From contig SVQC01000009.1 of NCBI GenBank assembly GCA_015065585.1, positions 1 through 50,323 on the forward strand: DNA of 50,323 nt, read 5' to 3'. Made by a program: the position numbers and the translations under genes. This stretch comes from Oscillospiraceae bacterium (lineage in GTDB: Bacteria; Bacillota; Clostridia; Oscillospirales; Acutalibacteraceae). Positions within the stretch are counted from its first letter, which is position 1, and the number at the start of each line of letters is the position of its first letter. Positions 9,755 through 18,823 of this stretch are shown here, piece by piece. Below the pieces are notes generated by a model. It searched no databases, was not told the DNA's origin, and saw only the letters and a program-made list of their open reading frames with translations.

Positions 9755-9785
9755 AACGGGGCGGTTTTAAATCACTCCGTTTTTA
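9755..9785 (+). terminator. Terminator after the phosphopantetheinyl transferase gene
   Basis: AACGGGGCG pairs imperfectly (one G-T, one mismatch) with CACTCCGTT across a 9-base loop and is followed by TTTTTATT. The position after the stop at 9711 fits. Confidence 0.6.
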
Positions 9786-9871
9786 TTATGTGCAAAACTC
9801 TATTAACGTTCAATTTTACAAGACGTTTTTTTGGTAAATGTTACAAAAGGTTAAAAAAGAGTAAAAAAAGG

Positions 9872-9899
9872 TTGCAATTTTGTAACTTTTTGTTATAAT
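9872..9899 (+). promoter_or_regulatory. Promoter of the M23 peptidase gene
   Basis: TTGCAA (9872-9877), 16-base spacer, TATAAT (9894-9899). The start codon is 57 bases after the -10. Confidence 0.75.
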
Positions 9900-9955
9900 A
9901 CTATTAGTGTCCTGCTTTTAGAGGGTGTTTTATTATTATGAAAGGAGCAGTAAAA

Positions 9956-11206
9956 ATGAAATTTTCACGTGATAACTTAAAAAATACAGCTTTAAAAGTT
10001 ACAGAGTTTGTTATCAGCGGCAGCAAAAAGCTTTGCCATTCTTTCCGCTGTTCAAGACTTTTTCTTTTTGCTGTTTCCTTAGTTATATGCACTATTCTTA
10101 CCGTTTTCTTTTCGGGCGTTACTCTTGCCTATGAGGTTGAATATAACGGTACGGTAGTTGCTCAGATTAAATCTAAAAGCGATTATTCTAAAGTATTAAG
10201 CGCCGCCGATTCTTTGCTTTACGGCGAAAGCTTTAAAAAATACGCCTTAACCCCTAAATTCCATTTAACCGTTACCTGTGATAAGAATATCAACTCTCCA
10301 AGAGAGATTGCCGTTGGAATTATGGAGCAGACTGCTTCTATCAACCGCGGCACCGCCCTTAAGGTCGACGGCGAGGTTATTGCCTGCGTAGGCAGAAATG
10401 AAAATTTAGGCGAATATTTAGACGATTATCTGGCTAATTATATTGTTGGCGGAGAGGTGGTTTCAGAATTTGTAAAGAATGTTGAAACTATTGAAGGCTA
10501 TTATCCCTCTGATATTTTCTTTGATATGGAAACCGTAAAGGCTAAAATTTCTGCCCTTGACGTTAAAACAGTACAGACCATTCGAAAGCAAAAAAGCATC
10601 CCCTACACCAGCGTAACCAGAAAGAGCGACACCCGAGTTCTTGGCGATATTCAGCGCATTGTAACCGGCGTTAACGGTGTTAAGGAAACCATTGAAACTG
10701 TTGAAATGCTTAACGGTAAGACTATTAATACTACTATTCATTCCGAAACAATTATTTCTCAGCCCGTTCAAGAGGTTATTGTGGTTGGTACTAAGCGTGA
10801 TACCTCTGTAAACGGAGTTTACGTTTCACAGCTTGGCTGTATCTGGCCCTTGAAACGTGTTTCAAATCAGGTTATTACTGCTTACTACGGTGACGGCAGA
10901 AACCATAAGGGAATAGATATTGCAAGTCCCTCGGGCACACCTATTTATGCTGCTCAAGCAGGTACGGTGGTTACCTCCCGTTACAGTAACAGCTACGGTT
11001 ATTACGTAGTTATCGACCACGGCAACGGCTACAAAACCCTTTATGCTCACTGCAGTAAGTTACTTGTAAGCGTTGGCGAGGCTGTTTATCAAGGTGAGGT
11101 TATCGCACTCGTTGGTACAACGGGTATTTCAACCGGCAATCATCTCCACTTTGAAGTTCAAAAAGACGGCGTTCAATTAAACCCCGCCTCATTTATAGGT
11201 TTATAA
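9956..11206 (+). CDS. Cell-wall M23 metallopeptidase with G5 domain
   Basis: I chose ATG 9956 because AAAGGAG lies about 8 bases upstream; an ATG at 9938 would include that RBS. The 416-residue protein has an N-terminal membrane segment (LFLFAVSLVICTILTVFFSG, near residues 35-54) acting as anchor or signal. A G5-like domain follows at about 200-285 (SIPYTSVTRKSD through INTTIHSETII). The C-terminal LytM/M23 domain has HKGIDIASPSGTPIYA and HLHFEVQ, giving the zinc-binding His, Asp and HxH. It is a probable peptidoglycan endopeptidase outside the membrane, of the kind used in growth or sporulation. Confidence 0.9.
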   Translation: MKFSRDNLKNTALKVTEFVISGSKKLCHSFRCSRLFLFAVSLVICTILTVFFSGVTLAYEVEYNGTVVAQIKSKSDYSKVLSAADSLLYGESFKKYALTPKFHLTVTCDKNINSPREIAVGIMEQTASINRGTALKVDGEVIACVGRNENLGEYLDDYLANYIVGGEVVSEFVKNVETIEGYYPSDIFFDMETVKAKISALDVKTVQTIRKQKSIPYTSVTRKSDTRVLGDIQRIVTGVNGVKETIETVEMLNGKTINTTIHSETIISQPVQEVIVVGTKRDTSVNGVYVSQLGCIWPLKRVSNQVITAYYGDGRNHKGIDIASPSGTPIYAAQAGTVVTSRYSNSYGYYVVIDHGNGYKTLYAHCSKLLVSVGEAVYQGEVIALVGTTGISTGNHLHFEVQKDGVQLNPASFIGL

Positions 11207-11223
11207 TCTAAAATCTTAAAATT

Positions 11224-11259
11224 AAAGCCACGATGAATTTTTTCATCGTGGCTTTTTTT
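11224..11259. terminator. Terminator shared by convergent M23 and pyrI genes
   Basis: GCCACGATGAA pairs with TTCATCGTGGC and is followed on the plus strand by TTTTTTT. The pyrI stop codon (11258-11260) lies in that T-tract, and the hairpin also lies directly downstream of pyrI; its minus-strand T-tract is weak (TTTAAT). Confidence 0.85.
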
Positions 11260-11671
11260 ATGCCTCGCTGTCACAATAAATACAGCGATAAATTCTTCTT
11301 TGCTTATCGGTAAGAACAAATTCGTGGGATAATTCCTGCTCGGTAGAGGTAATGCATCTTGGATTTTTACAGTAAAGAATATTGGTGAGCCTTTCGGGAA
11401 GTTCAATTTTTTTCTTTTCTACTATCTTGGAATCCTTAATAACGTTTACCGTAATACCGGGGTCAACATAACCTAAAATATGGGTATCAAGGTCTATATC
11501 GGCATCGATTTTTATTACGTCTTTTTTGCCCGTCTTAGAGCTTTGTGCATTCATTATCATAGCAACCTGACAGGAAAGGTCAGACAGACCTAAAAGCTTA
11601 TAAATCTTCATACCCTTACCGGCGGCTATATGGTCAATTACAAAACCGTTTTTAATAGAATCGATATTCAT
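11258..11671 (-). CDS. pyrI: Aspartate carbamoyltransferase regulatory subunit
   Basis: The 137-residue protein has the N-terminal nucleotide-binding domain (GFVIDHIAAGKGMKI, residues 9-23) and a C-terminal zinc domain with four cysteines (CKNPRC near 100 and CIYC near 130). PyrI binds ATP or CTP and adjusts PyrB activity. It is the last gene of the pyr operon, directly after pyrB, giving a class B ATCase in which nucleotides control the first committed step allosterically. This pairing is known in many Clostridia and absent from Bacillus. Confidence 0.95.
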   Translation of the reverse strand: MNIDSIKNGFVIDHIAAGKGMKIYKLLGLSDLSCQVAMIMNAQSSKTGKKDVIKIDADIDLDTHILGYVDPGITVNVIKDSKIVEKKKIELPERLTNILYCKNPRCITSTEQELSHEFVLTDKQRRIYRCIYCDSEA

Positions 11672-11681
11672 AAAGTACCCC

Positions 11682-12593
11682 CTACTCTATACCGAGAAGC
11701 TTAAGTATAAGCGCCATTCTCATATACTTACCGTTAAGTGCCTGAGTAAAGTAACAGGCTCGGCTGTCATTATCCACAGCAACCGAAATTTCATTAACCC
11801 TTGGCAACGGATGCATAATAACCAGGTCACTCTTAGCAGTTTTCAATTTATCAATATCAAGTATATAACTGTCTTTAAGTCTTAAATATTCTTCCTCGTT
11901 AAAGAAGCGCTCTCTCTGTACTCGTGTCATATAGAGTATATCAATCTGAGGCATAGCCTCCTCAAGACTCTGCAGCTGAACAAACTTATGTCCGGAATCA
12001 ACTATTTTATTAATTACGTAATCGGGTACTCTTAATTCATCGGGGGAAATAAGAACGAATTTTATATTCTTGTAGCGGGACATAGCCGAAATAAGCGAAT
12101 GTACCGTTCTGCCGAATTTAAGGTCGCCGCAAAGACCGATTGTAAGGTCGTTAAATCCGCCTTTTTCTCTGTATATCGTAAGTAAATCCGCAAGAGTCTG
12201 AGTAGGATGATGATGACCGCCATCGCCGGCATTTATAACGGGTATACTTGCATTATTGGCGGCAACAAGGGGTGCGCCCTCTTTAGGATGGCGCATAGCA
12301 ATAATATCTGCATAACAGGAAATCATTTTGGCAGTATCGGCAACGCTCTCGCCCTTTGCAGCAGAGCTTGAACCCGCATCAGCCATAGTAAGCACATTAC
12401 CGCCAAGCTCATACATCGCCGCTTCAAAGCTCAGTCTTGTTCTGGTAGAAGGTTCAAAAAACAGGGTAGCCAGCTTTTTGCCGTCACACTTATGAGCATA
12501 TTTTTCGGGGTTATTGATAATATCCATTGCAGTAGCAATAAGACTGTCAAGTTCCTCTACCGAAAGCTCAAGAATGTCTATCAAATGTCTCAT
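11682..12593 (-). CDS. pyrB: Aspartate carbamoyltransferase catalytic subunit
   Basis: This 303-residue protein forms N-carbamoyl-aspartate from carbamoyl phosphate and aspartate. Carbamoyl phosphate-binding [13 protein letters not shown] is near residue 48, the [10 protein letters not shown] loop near 126, and HPLPR near 260. I chose ATG 12593, nine bases after AGGAG; a GTG at 12599 would be too close to that RBS. It lies 18 bases after pyrE and 10 before pyrI. Confidence 0.97.
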   Translation of the reverse strand: MRHLIDILELSVEELDSLIATAMDIINNPEKYAHKCDGKKLATLFFEPSTRTRLSFEAAMYELGGNVLTMADAGSSSAAKGESVADTAKMISCYADIIAMRHPKEGAPLVAANNASIPVINAGDGGHHHPTQTLADLLTIYREKGGFNDLTIGLCGDLKFGRTVHSLISAMSRYKNIKFVLISPDELRVPDYVINKIVDSGHKFVQLQSLEEAMPQIDILYMTRVQRERFFNEEEYLRLKDSYILDIDKLKTAKSDLVIMHPLPRVNEISVAVDNDSRACYFTQALNGKYMRMALILKLLGIE

Positions 12594-12618
12594 TTTCACA
12601 GACTCCTAAAATTTATTA

Positions 12619-13275
12619 TTAAGCCTTTGCGCCGTTTATTTCAAGATAGGCTTTAATACGGTCTACGTTTTCTTTGTTTTCGGGTTTTTCCTCAAGATAC
12701 TCGATTATATCGTAAACATCAACTACCGAATATACAGGGAAACCGAATTCTTCTCCTACCTCTGCCATAGCAGATTTTTCAGTCCGACCTTTTTCTTTTC
12801 TATCTACCATAACAAAGGTAGCGGCAACCTTGGTACCGGGAAGACTTGAAAGGATTGACATACTTTCTCTTATAGCAGTACCCGCAGTAATAACGTCTTC
12901 AACGATTACTATTTCTTCATTCTCTTTTGGTTTATATCCAACGAAAACGCCGCCTTCACCGTGGTCTTTTTCTTCTTTTCTGTTAAAGAAGAAAGGAACA
13001 TCAAGGCCCTCTTTAGAAAGAGCGCAGGCAACCGATACGGCAATAGGAATACCCTTATAGGCAGGACCGTATAGAACGGTACGCTTGTTACCAACCTTTT
13101 CAAAGTAAGCCTTCGCATAAAACTCGCCAAGCTTTGAAATCTGATCACCGGTTTTAATATCTCCTGCATTTATAAAATAAGGGATTTTTCTTCCGCTTTT
13201 TGCAGTAAAATCACCAAATTTAAGCACGCCTGCAGACTCTAAAAACTGTATAAATTCTCTTTTATAACTTTCCAT
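12619..13275 (-). CDS. pyrE: Orotate phosphoribosyltransferase
   Basis: The 218-residue enzyme converts orotate and PRPP to OMP. The PRPP-binding motif EIVIVEDVITAGTAIRES is near residues 120-137, and a catalytic-loop region with FFNRKEEKDHGEGG is near 95-108. RBS AAAGGAG precedes the ATG. It lies between pyrF and pyrB in the operon. Confidence 0.96.
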   Translation of the reverse strand: MESYKREFIQFLESAGVLKFGDFTAKSGRKIPYFINAGDIKTGDQISKLGEFYAKAYFEKVGNKRTVLYGPAYKGIPIAVSVACALSKEGLDVPFFFNRKEEKDHGEGGVFVGYKPKENEEIVIVEDVITAGTAIRESMSILSSLPGTKVAATFVMVDRKEKGRTEKSAMAEVGEEFGFPVYSVVDVYDIIEYLEEKPENKENVDRIKAYLEINGAKA

Positions 13276-13287
13276 ATTAATTCTCCT

Positions 13288-13986
13288 TTAATCACAGAAT
13301 TCTCTAACGCAACGCTCGTAAGCGGCAACGGGGTCGACAGCAGCAGTAATAGGTCTGCCAACAACGATATAGTCAGAACCGATTTTTTTTGCCTGTTCAG
13401 GTGTCATAACACGTTTCTGGTCACCAACATCGCCGTCGGCAAAACGTACACCGGGAGTAACTGTGATAAAGTTATCACCGCAAATTTCGTGTACCTTTCC
13501 TGCCTCTAGGGGAGAACATACTACACCGTCAAGACCTGCTTTAGCAGCATTTGAAGCATAATGCATAACCACCTTGTCAATAGGCTCTTTTATAAGCAAA
13601 TCCTTTTCCATTCTTTCCTGGTCGGTAGAGGTAAGCTGTGTTACAGCAATAAGAATCGGACGTGTACCGTCGGGACGGGTAAGTCCCTCAAGAGCGCCCT
13701 CCATCATAGTTATTGTACCGGCAGCGTGAAGATTTGTCATATCCACATCAAGATTTGATAGCACTGCCATACTTTTTTTAACGGTATTGGGAATATCGTG
13801 AAGTTTAAGGTCGAGGAATATTTTATGACCTCTTGCCTTTATTTCTCTGACAATCTGGGGACCTTCAGCATAAAAAAGCTCCATACCTATTTTAACAAAA
13901 GGCTTTCTATTTGTAAATTTGTCAAGAAAATCGAAAACCTGTTCTTTAGAAGAAAAATCACAAGCAACAATTACGTCTTTACCCAT
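13288..13986 (-). CDS. pyrF: Orotidine 5'-phosphate decarboxylase
   Basis: At 232 residues this matches the short class that makes UMP. The active-site signature IFLDLKLHDIPNT is near residues 55-67, the phosphate-binding VTPGVRF near 174, and VVGRPIT near 209. RBS GGAGG precedes an ATG that overlaps the pyrD stop by one base (TAATG). Confidence 0.97.
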   Translation of the reverse strand: MGKDVIVACDFSSKEQVFDFLDKFTNRKPFVKIGMELFYAEGPQIVREIKARGHKIFLDLKLHDIPNTVKKSMAVLSNLDVDMTNLHAAGTITMMEGALEGLTRPDGTRPILIAVTQLTSTDQERMEKDLLIKEPIDKVVMHYASNAAKAGLDGVVCSPLEAGKVHEICGDNFITVTPGVRFADGDVGDQKRVMTPEQAKKIGSDYIVVGRPITAAVDPVAAYERCVREFCD

Positions 13987-14897
13987 TAGTGAGCGCCTCC
14001 TATAATATCTTTTAAATCTTTAATGCCATATTTTTTCATAACATTTGGCAAATTATTTATAATATCTCTGCAAACAAAGGGGTCAATAAGGTTTGCCGCG
14101 CCTATCTCTACAGCAGTAGCACCGGCAAGCATCATTTCAATTACGTCCTCTGCCGTACTGATACCGCCCATTCCCACAATAGGAATTTTAACGGCATCGT
14201 AAACCTGATACACCATACGTAGCGCCACAGGCTTAATGGCAGGTCCGGAAAAACCACCCATTTTGTTAGCAATTATAGGTTTTTTGGTCTTAAGGTCAAT
14301 TCGCATACCAAGGAGAGTATTTATCATACTTATACCGTCAGCTCCCGCTTCCTCACAAGCCTTTGCAATAGACACGATATCGGTAACATTAGGCGAAAGC
14401 TTTATAATTACAGGCTTTTTTGTAACCTTTTTAACAGCTTTTGTCACCTCTGCCGCCGCCTCAGGAGAAGTGCCGAAGCTCATACCACCGCCGTGAACAT
14501 TAGGGCAGGATACGTTTACCTCAAACCAGCCGATTTTATCAACTGCATCAAGTTTTTCGCAGGTATACGCGTAATCTTCAACAGAAAATCCGCTGACATT
14601 AGCCATAACCGGTTTATTAAAGCATCTATAAAGTTTCGGAAGTTCCTCGGAAATCACCTTTTCTACACCGGGATTCTGAAGACCTACGGCATTTATCATC
14701 CCAGCTTCGCATTCGGCAATTCTGGGAGTAGGATTACCAAATCTGGCATCCCTGGTTGTACCTTTAAATGAAAAAGTACCAAGGCAGTTAATATCGTAAA
14801 GCTCAGCAAATTCATATCCAAATCCAAACGTACCCGAAGCAGGAATAACTGGATTATCAATTTCTAAACCGCAAAGGTTTACTTTTGTGTTTACCAT
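13986..14897 (-). CDS. pyrD: Dihydroorotate dehydrogenase, class 1B catalytic subunit
   Basis: The 303-residue FMN protein oxidises dihydroorotate to orotate. GTFGFGYEFAELYD is near the start, FEVNVSCPNVHGGGMSF near 125 carries the class 1 catalytic Cys, and GMGGISTAEDVIEMMLAGA near 240 binds the FMN phosphate. The overlapping pyrK gene marks it as the NAD-linked class 1B enzyme. The start overlaps the last codons of pyrK. Confidence 0.97.
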   Translation of the reverse strand: MVNTKVNLCGLEIDNPVIPASGTFGFGYEFAELYDINCLGTFSFKGTTRDARFGNPTPRIAECEAGMINAVGLQNPGVEKVISEELPKLYRCFNKPVMANVSGFSVEDYAYTCEKLDAVDKIGWFEVNVSCPNVHGGGMSFGTSPEAAAEVTKAVKKVTKKPVIIKLSPNVTDIVSIAKACEEAGADGISMINTLLGMRIDLKTKKPIIANKMGGFSGPAIKPVALRMVYQVYDAVKIPIVGMGGISTAEDVIEMMLAGATAVEIGAANLIDPFVCRDIINNLPNVMKKYGIKDLKDIIGGAH

Positions 14898-15622
14898 ATT
14901 ATTTCCTCCCTGATTAGTACCGGACCGTCTTTACAGATACGTTTATTGCCGTACTTTGTTTTGCAGGAGCAACCCATACACGCTCCAAAGCCACAGCCCA
15001 TGCGCTCCTCAAAGCTGTACTGACCGCTTGTGGTGGCAGTTTGCTCAATAGCCTTAAACATAGGCATAGGACCGCAGGTAAAGAAGTAGGAATAGGTTAA
15101 ATCCTTTAAAACGTCGGTAACAAAGCCCTTTTTACCCATACTTCCGTCAGCGGTAGTTATATAAACCTTAGCACCCAGTGCTTCAAATTCTTCCTTATAG
15201 AAAACGTCATCTGCCGAGTTAAATCCTAAAATGGCCGTAACCTCTGCGCCTTTTTTTATAAGCTCTTTACAAACGCTGTACATAGGCGGAATACCTACGC
15301 CGCCGCCAATAACTACGGGATTGTTACCCGAATATGAAATATCGAAGCCGTTACCAAGTCCAACGAGAATATCTAGGGTCTCATTATCCTTCATTTTCGC
15401 CATCTGCTCAGTACCGCTACCCACTATTTTATAAATAATAGTTACGGTTTTATCATCATAATCGCAGACCGAAATAGGACGGCGGAGATATTTCCCCTCA
15501 AGCTTGATATTTATAAACTGACCGGGTTTAGTGAGGGAGCTTGTGTCCCCCGCTAAAACCATTTTCATAATATCCTTGGCAATTTTCTTGTTTTCGAGGA
15601 TAGTCATTATCTGTTGTTTCAT
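14891..15622 (-). CDS. pyrK: Dihydroorotate dehydrogenase electron-transfer subunit
   Basis: The 243-residue protein carries FAD and a 2Fe-2S cluster and links PyrD to NAD. The FAD-binding RRPISVCDYD is near residue 48, the NAD-binding GGGVGIPPMYSV near 104, and the cluster ligands in CGFGACMGCSC plus a later Cys near the C-terminus. I chose ATG 15622 with GAGGG upstream; a GTG at 15634 overlaps the carB stop. Confidence 0.95.
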   Translation of the reverse strand: MKQQIMTILENKKIAKDIMKMVLAGDTSSLTKPGQFINIKLEGKYLRRPISVCDYDDKTVTIIYKIVGSGTEQMAKMKDNETLDILVGLGNGFDISYSGNNPVVIGGGVGIPPMYSVCKELIKKGAEVTAILGFNSADDVFYKEEFEALGAKVYITTADGSMGKKGFVTDVLKDLTYSYFFTCGPMPMFKAIEQTATTSGQYSFEERMGCGFGACMGCSCKTKYGNKRICKDGPVLIREEIIW

Positions 15623-15630
15623 AATTTCCC

Positions 15631-18600
15631 TCACGCGTCTATTGTGGAGATAGTAAGAGTGGTTTCTTCAAGAACGTCAAGAAGTACCTTTACGGTATCA
15701 AGGGCAGTGAAAATTGTTACGTTGTTTTCTGTAGCAAGTTTTCTGATTTCAGCACCGTCGCTTGCCTGTCCCTGAGAAGCGATATCCTTAGTATTGATAA
15801 CGTAAGCGATATGACCCTGACGAAGCGCGTTTGGTATCTCTTCGCTGTTTTCGTTAATCTTCTTAAGGATATGGGTTCTTATACCGTTTTCTTTAAGAAA
15901 CTCTGCAGTTCCGCTTGTAGCCTCAATGTTGAAGCCTAGTTCATAGAAGCGTCTGATAAGAGGTAATGCCTCCTCTTTATCCTTATCGGCAATAGTAGCA
16001 AATACAGTACCGTAGTTCTGAAGCTTCATACCGCTTGCCTGAAGTGCTTTAAAGAGGGCGCGGTTGAGCTTATCGTCATAACCGATGGCTTCACCGGTAG
16101 ACTTCATTTCAGGAGAAAGGTAAGCATCTAAGCCGCGAAGTTTATTAAAGGAGAATACAGGAACCTTTACGTACCAGCGTTTTTTCTCCTCAGGATAAAG
16201 GTCAAATATACCAAGTTCCTTAAGACTCTTGCCGAGAATAACCTCAGTAGCAATATCAGCAAGACTATAGCCCGTTGCTTTAGAAAGGAAAGGAACGGTT
16301 CTCGATGACCTTGGATTAACCTCTATGATATACACGTCGTCGTTTTCGTCAACTATAAACTGAATATTGTAAAGACCGATAATGCCGATACCAGCACCCA
16401 GCTTTTTAGCATACTGCAAAATAGTACCCTTAACCTTATCAGAAATACTGAAGGTAGGATAAACGCTGATAGAGTCACCCGAATGTATACCGGTGCGTTC
16501 AACAAGCTCCATAATACCGGGGACAAATACGTTTCTGCCATCGCAGATAGCATCGATTTCTACTTCTTTACCCTGAATGTACTTATCAACAAGTACGGGC
16601 TTGTCTTCGTCGATTTCAACGGCAGTCTTAAGATAGTGGCGAAGCTGTTCTTCGTTTGCAACTATCTGCATAGCACGGCCGCCAAGCACGAAGCTAGGAC
16701 GAACAAGAACGGGATAACCGATATCGGCTGCAGCCTCAAGACCTGCTTCAATGCTGGTAACAGCTTTTCCCTTAGGCTGAGGAATGTCAAGCTCTCTGAG
16801 AAGTTTTTCAAAGCTGTCGCGGTTTTCTGCTCTCTCAATTGCGGCGCAATCGGTACCGATTATCTTAACACCGCGCTTCATAAGAGGCTCAGCAAGATTG
16901 ATAGCGGTCTGACCGCCTAAGGAAGCAACAACGCCTTCAGGCTTTTCAAACTCAATAATATTCATAACGTCTTCTGGAGTAAGAGGCTCGAAATAAAGTT
17001 TATCAGCCGTTGTGTAGTCAGTAGAAACGGTTTCGGGGTTATTATTGATAATGATAGCCTCATAACCCGAATTTTTAATTGTAGAAACGGCGTGAACGGT
17101 AGAATAGTCAAATTCAACGCCCTGACCTATACGGATAGGACCTGCGCCAAGAACAACGATTTTCTTTTTATCGGTTATTATAGAGGTATTATCGCCCGAA
17201 TAAGAAGAGTAGAAATAAGGAATATATGCGCCGGTATGGCAGGTATCTACCATACGGAAAACAGGGAAAAGCTTGTGTTCTTTACGGAAATCATAAACCT
17301 TGAGCTCATCACATTCCCACATTCTTGCAACGTATTTATCCGAGAAGCCCATCTTCTTAGCTTCAGTTAATACCTTTATATCAAAGGGAGCTTTCTTTAA
17401 TTTTTCTTCCATATCTACTATATTTTTTATAGCCTCAAGGAAGAAAGAAGTGATTTTTGTTATTTCGTGAATTTCGCTTACAGTTGCGCCTCGATAAATA
17501 AGCTCGGCAATTGCAAAGATATTATCATCACGGAACTCGCTTATATAATCTCTGATTTCATCATCCGTCATATTGTCAAATTTATGGTGATATATATGGT
17601 TTACGCCAACCTCAAGTGAACGGATACCTTTAAGCAGACATTCCTCAAGGTTAGAACCAATGCCCATTACCTCGCCGGTAGCCTTCATCTGAGTGCCGAG
17701 GCTGTTTGAAGCGGTAGTGAATTTGTCAAAGGGGAAACGGGGAAGCTTTGCTATAACGTAATCAAGAACAGGCTCAAAAGCTGCGGTAGTATTGGCAATT
17801 TTAATTTCTTCAAGAGCCATACCGAGAGCAATCTTAGCCGTCACTCTTGCAATAGGATAACCCGAAGCCTTTGAAGCAAGGGCAGAAGAACGGGAAACAC
17901 GGGGATTAACTTCAATAAGGAAATATTCACTGCTGTGAGGATTAAGGGCAAACTGAACGTTACAGCCACCCTCGATTTTAAGTTCTTTAATAATCTTTAT
18001 AGCGCTGTCATTAAGCATCTTCTGGTCGTGGTCGCTAAGTGTCATAATAGGAGCAACAACCAAAGAGTCGCCGGTATGAACGCCAACGGGGTCAATATTT
18101 TCCATACCGCAGATAGTTATAGCGTGGTCGTTAGAGTCGCGCATAACCTCAAATTCAATCTCTTTATAGCCCTTAACGCTCTTTTCAATAAGCACCTGAT
18201 GAACGGGAGAAAGCTTAAATGCATTAAGACCGATTTCTATAAGTTCAGCCTCGTTATTGGCAAAGCCGCCGCCTGTACCGCCAAGTGTAAAGGCAGGACG
18301 AAGCACGACAGGATATCCAATGCGAAGAGCTGCTGCCTTAGCTTCTTCAAGGTTATAGGTGATTTCAGAGGGAATAGTAGGCTCACCGATAGATTCGCAA
18401 AGTTCTTTAAAGAGTTCTCTGTCCTCGGCACGTTCAATACTCTCGGAGGGAGTACCCAAAAGCTCGACTCCGCACTCTTTTAAAATACCTTTTTTCTCAA
18501 GCTGCATTGCAATATTTAGACCGGTCTGACCGCCGATACCGGGAACTATAGCATCGGGACGCTCATAACGGAGGATTTTAGCAATATATTCAAGAGTTAA

Positions 18601-18804
18601 AGGCTCCATATAAACCTTGTCTGCAATAGTAGTGTCGGTCATAATTGTAGCAGGGTTGGAGTTACACAGTATTACCTCGTAGCCCTCCTCTTTAAGCGCA
18701 AGACAAGCCTGAGTTCCTGCGTAGTCGAATTCAGCCGCCTGACCTATAACGATAGGGCCGGAGCCGATAATGAGTACCTTTTTAATGTCTGTTCTTTTTG
18801 CCAT
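15631..18804 (-). CDS. carB: Carbamoyl phosphate synthase large subunit
   Basis: The 1057-residue synthetase makes carbamoyl phosphate from bicarbonate, ammonia and two ATP. It shows the two homologous halves typical of CarB: VLIIGSGPIVIGQAAEFDYA near residue 9 and VVLGAGPIRIGQGVEFDYS near 560, with ATP-grasp EVNPRVSRSSALASKA and EVNPRSSRTVPFLSKA. A C-terminal MGS-like allosteric domain follows. ATG 18804 has GGAGGAAAAGAAA in front; the upstream in-frame extension overlaps pyrC. The glutaminase partner carA is not in this operon or window. Confidence 0.97.
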   Translation of the reverse strand: MAKRTDIKKVLIIGSGPIVIGQAAEFDYAGTQACLALKEEGYEVILCNSNPATIMTDTTIADKVYMEPLTLEYIAKILRYERPDAIVPGIGGQTGLNIAMQLEKKGILKECGVELLGTPSESIERAEDRELFKELCESIGEPTIPSEITYNLEEAKAAALRIGYPVVLRPAFTLGGTGGGFANNEAELIEIGLNAFKLSPVHQVLIEKSVKGYKEIEFEVMRDSNDHAITICGMENIDPVGVHTGDSLVVAPIMTLSDHDQKMLNDSAIKIIKELKIEGGCNVQFALNPHSSEYFLIEVNPRVSRSSALASKASGYPIARVTAKIALGMALEEIKIANTTAAFEPVLDYVIAKLPRFPFDKFTTASNSLGTQMKATGEVMGIGSNLEECLLKGIRSLEVGVNHIYHHKFDNMTDDEIRDYISEFRDDNIFAIAELIYRGATVSEIHEITKITSFFLEAIKNIVDMEEKLKKAPFDIKVLTEAKKMGFSDKYVARMWECDELKVYDFRKEHKLFPVFRMVDTCHTGAYIPYFYSSYSGDNTSIITDKKKIVVLGAGPIRIGQGVEFDYSTVHAVSTIKNSGYEAIIINNNPETVSTDYTTADKLYFEPLTPEDVMNIIEFEKPEGVVASLGGQTAINLAEPLMKRGVKIIGTDCAAIERAENRDSFEKLLRELDIPQPKGKAVTSIEAGLEAAADIGYPVLVRPSFVLGGRAMQIVANEEQLRHYLKTAVEIDEDKPVLVDKYIQGKEVEIDAICDGRNVFVPGIMELVERTGIHSGDSISVYPTFSISDKVKGTILQYAKKLGAGIGIIGLYNIQFIVDENDDVYIIEVNPRSSRTVPFLSKATGYSLADIATEVILGKSLKELGIFDLYPEEKKRWYVKVPVFSFNKLRGLDAYLSPEMKSTGEAIGYDDKLNRALFKALQASGMKLQNYGTVFATIADKDKEEALPLIRRFYELGFNIEATSGTAEFLKENGIRTHILKKINENSEEIPNALRQGHIAYVINTKDIASQGQASDGAEIRKLATENNVTIFTALDTVKVLLDVLEETTLTISTIDA

Positions 18805-18823
18805 TTTCTTTTCCTCCGATATA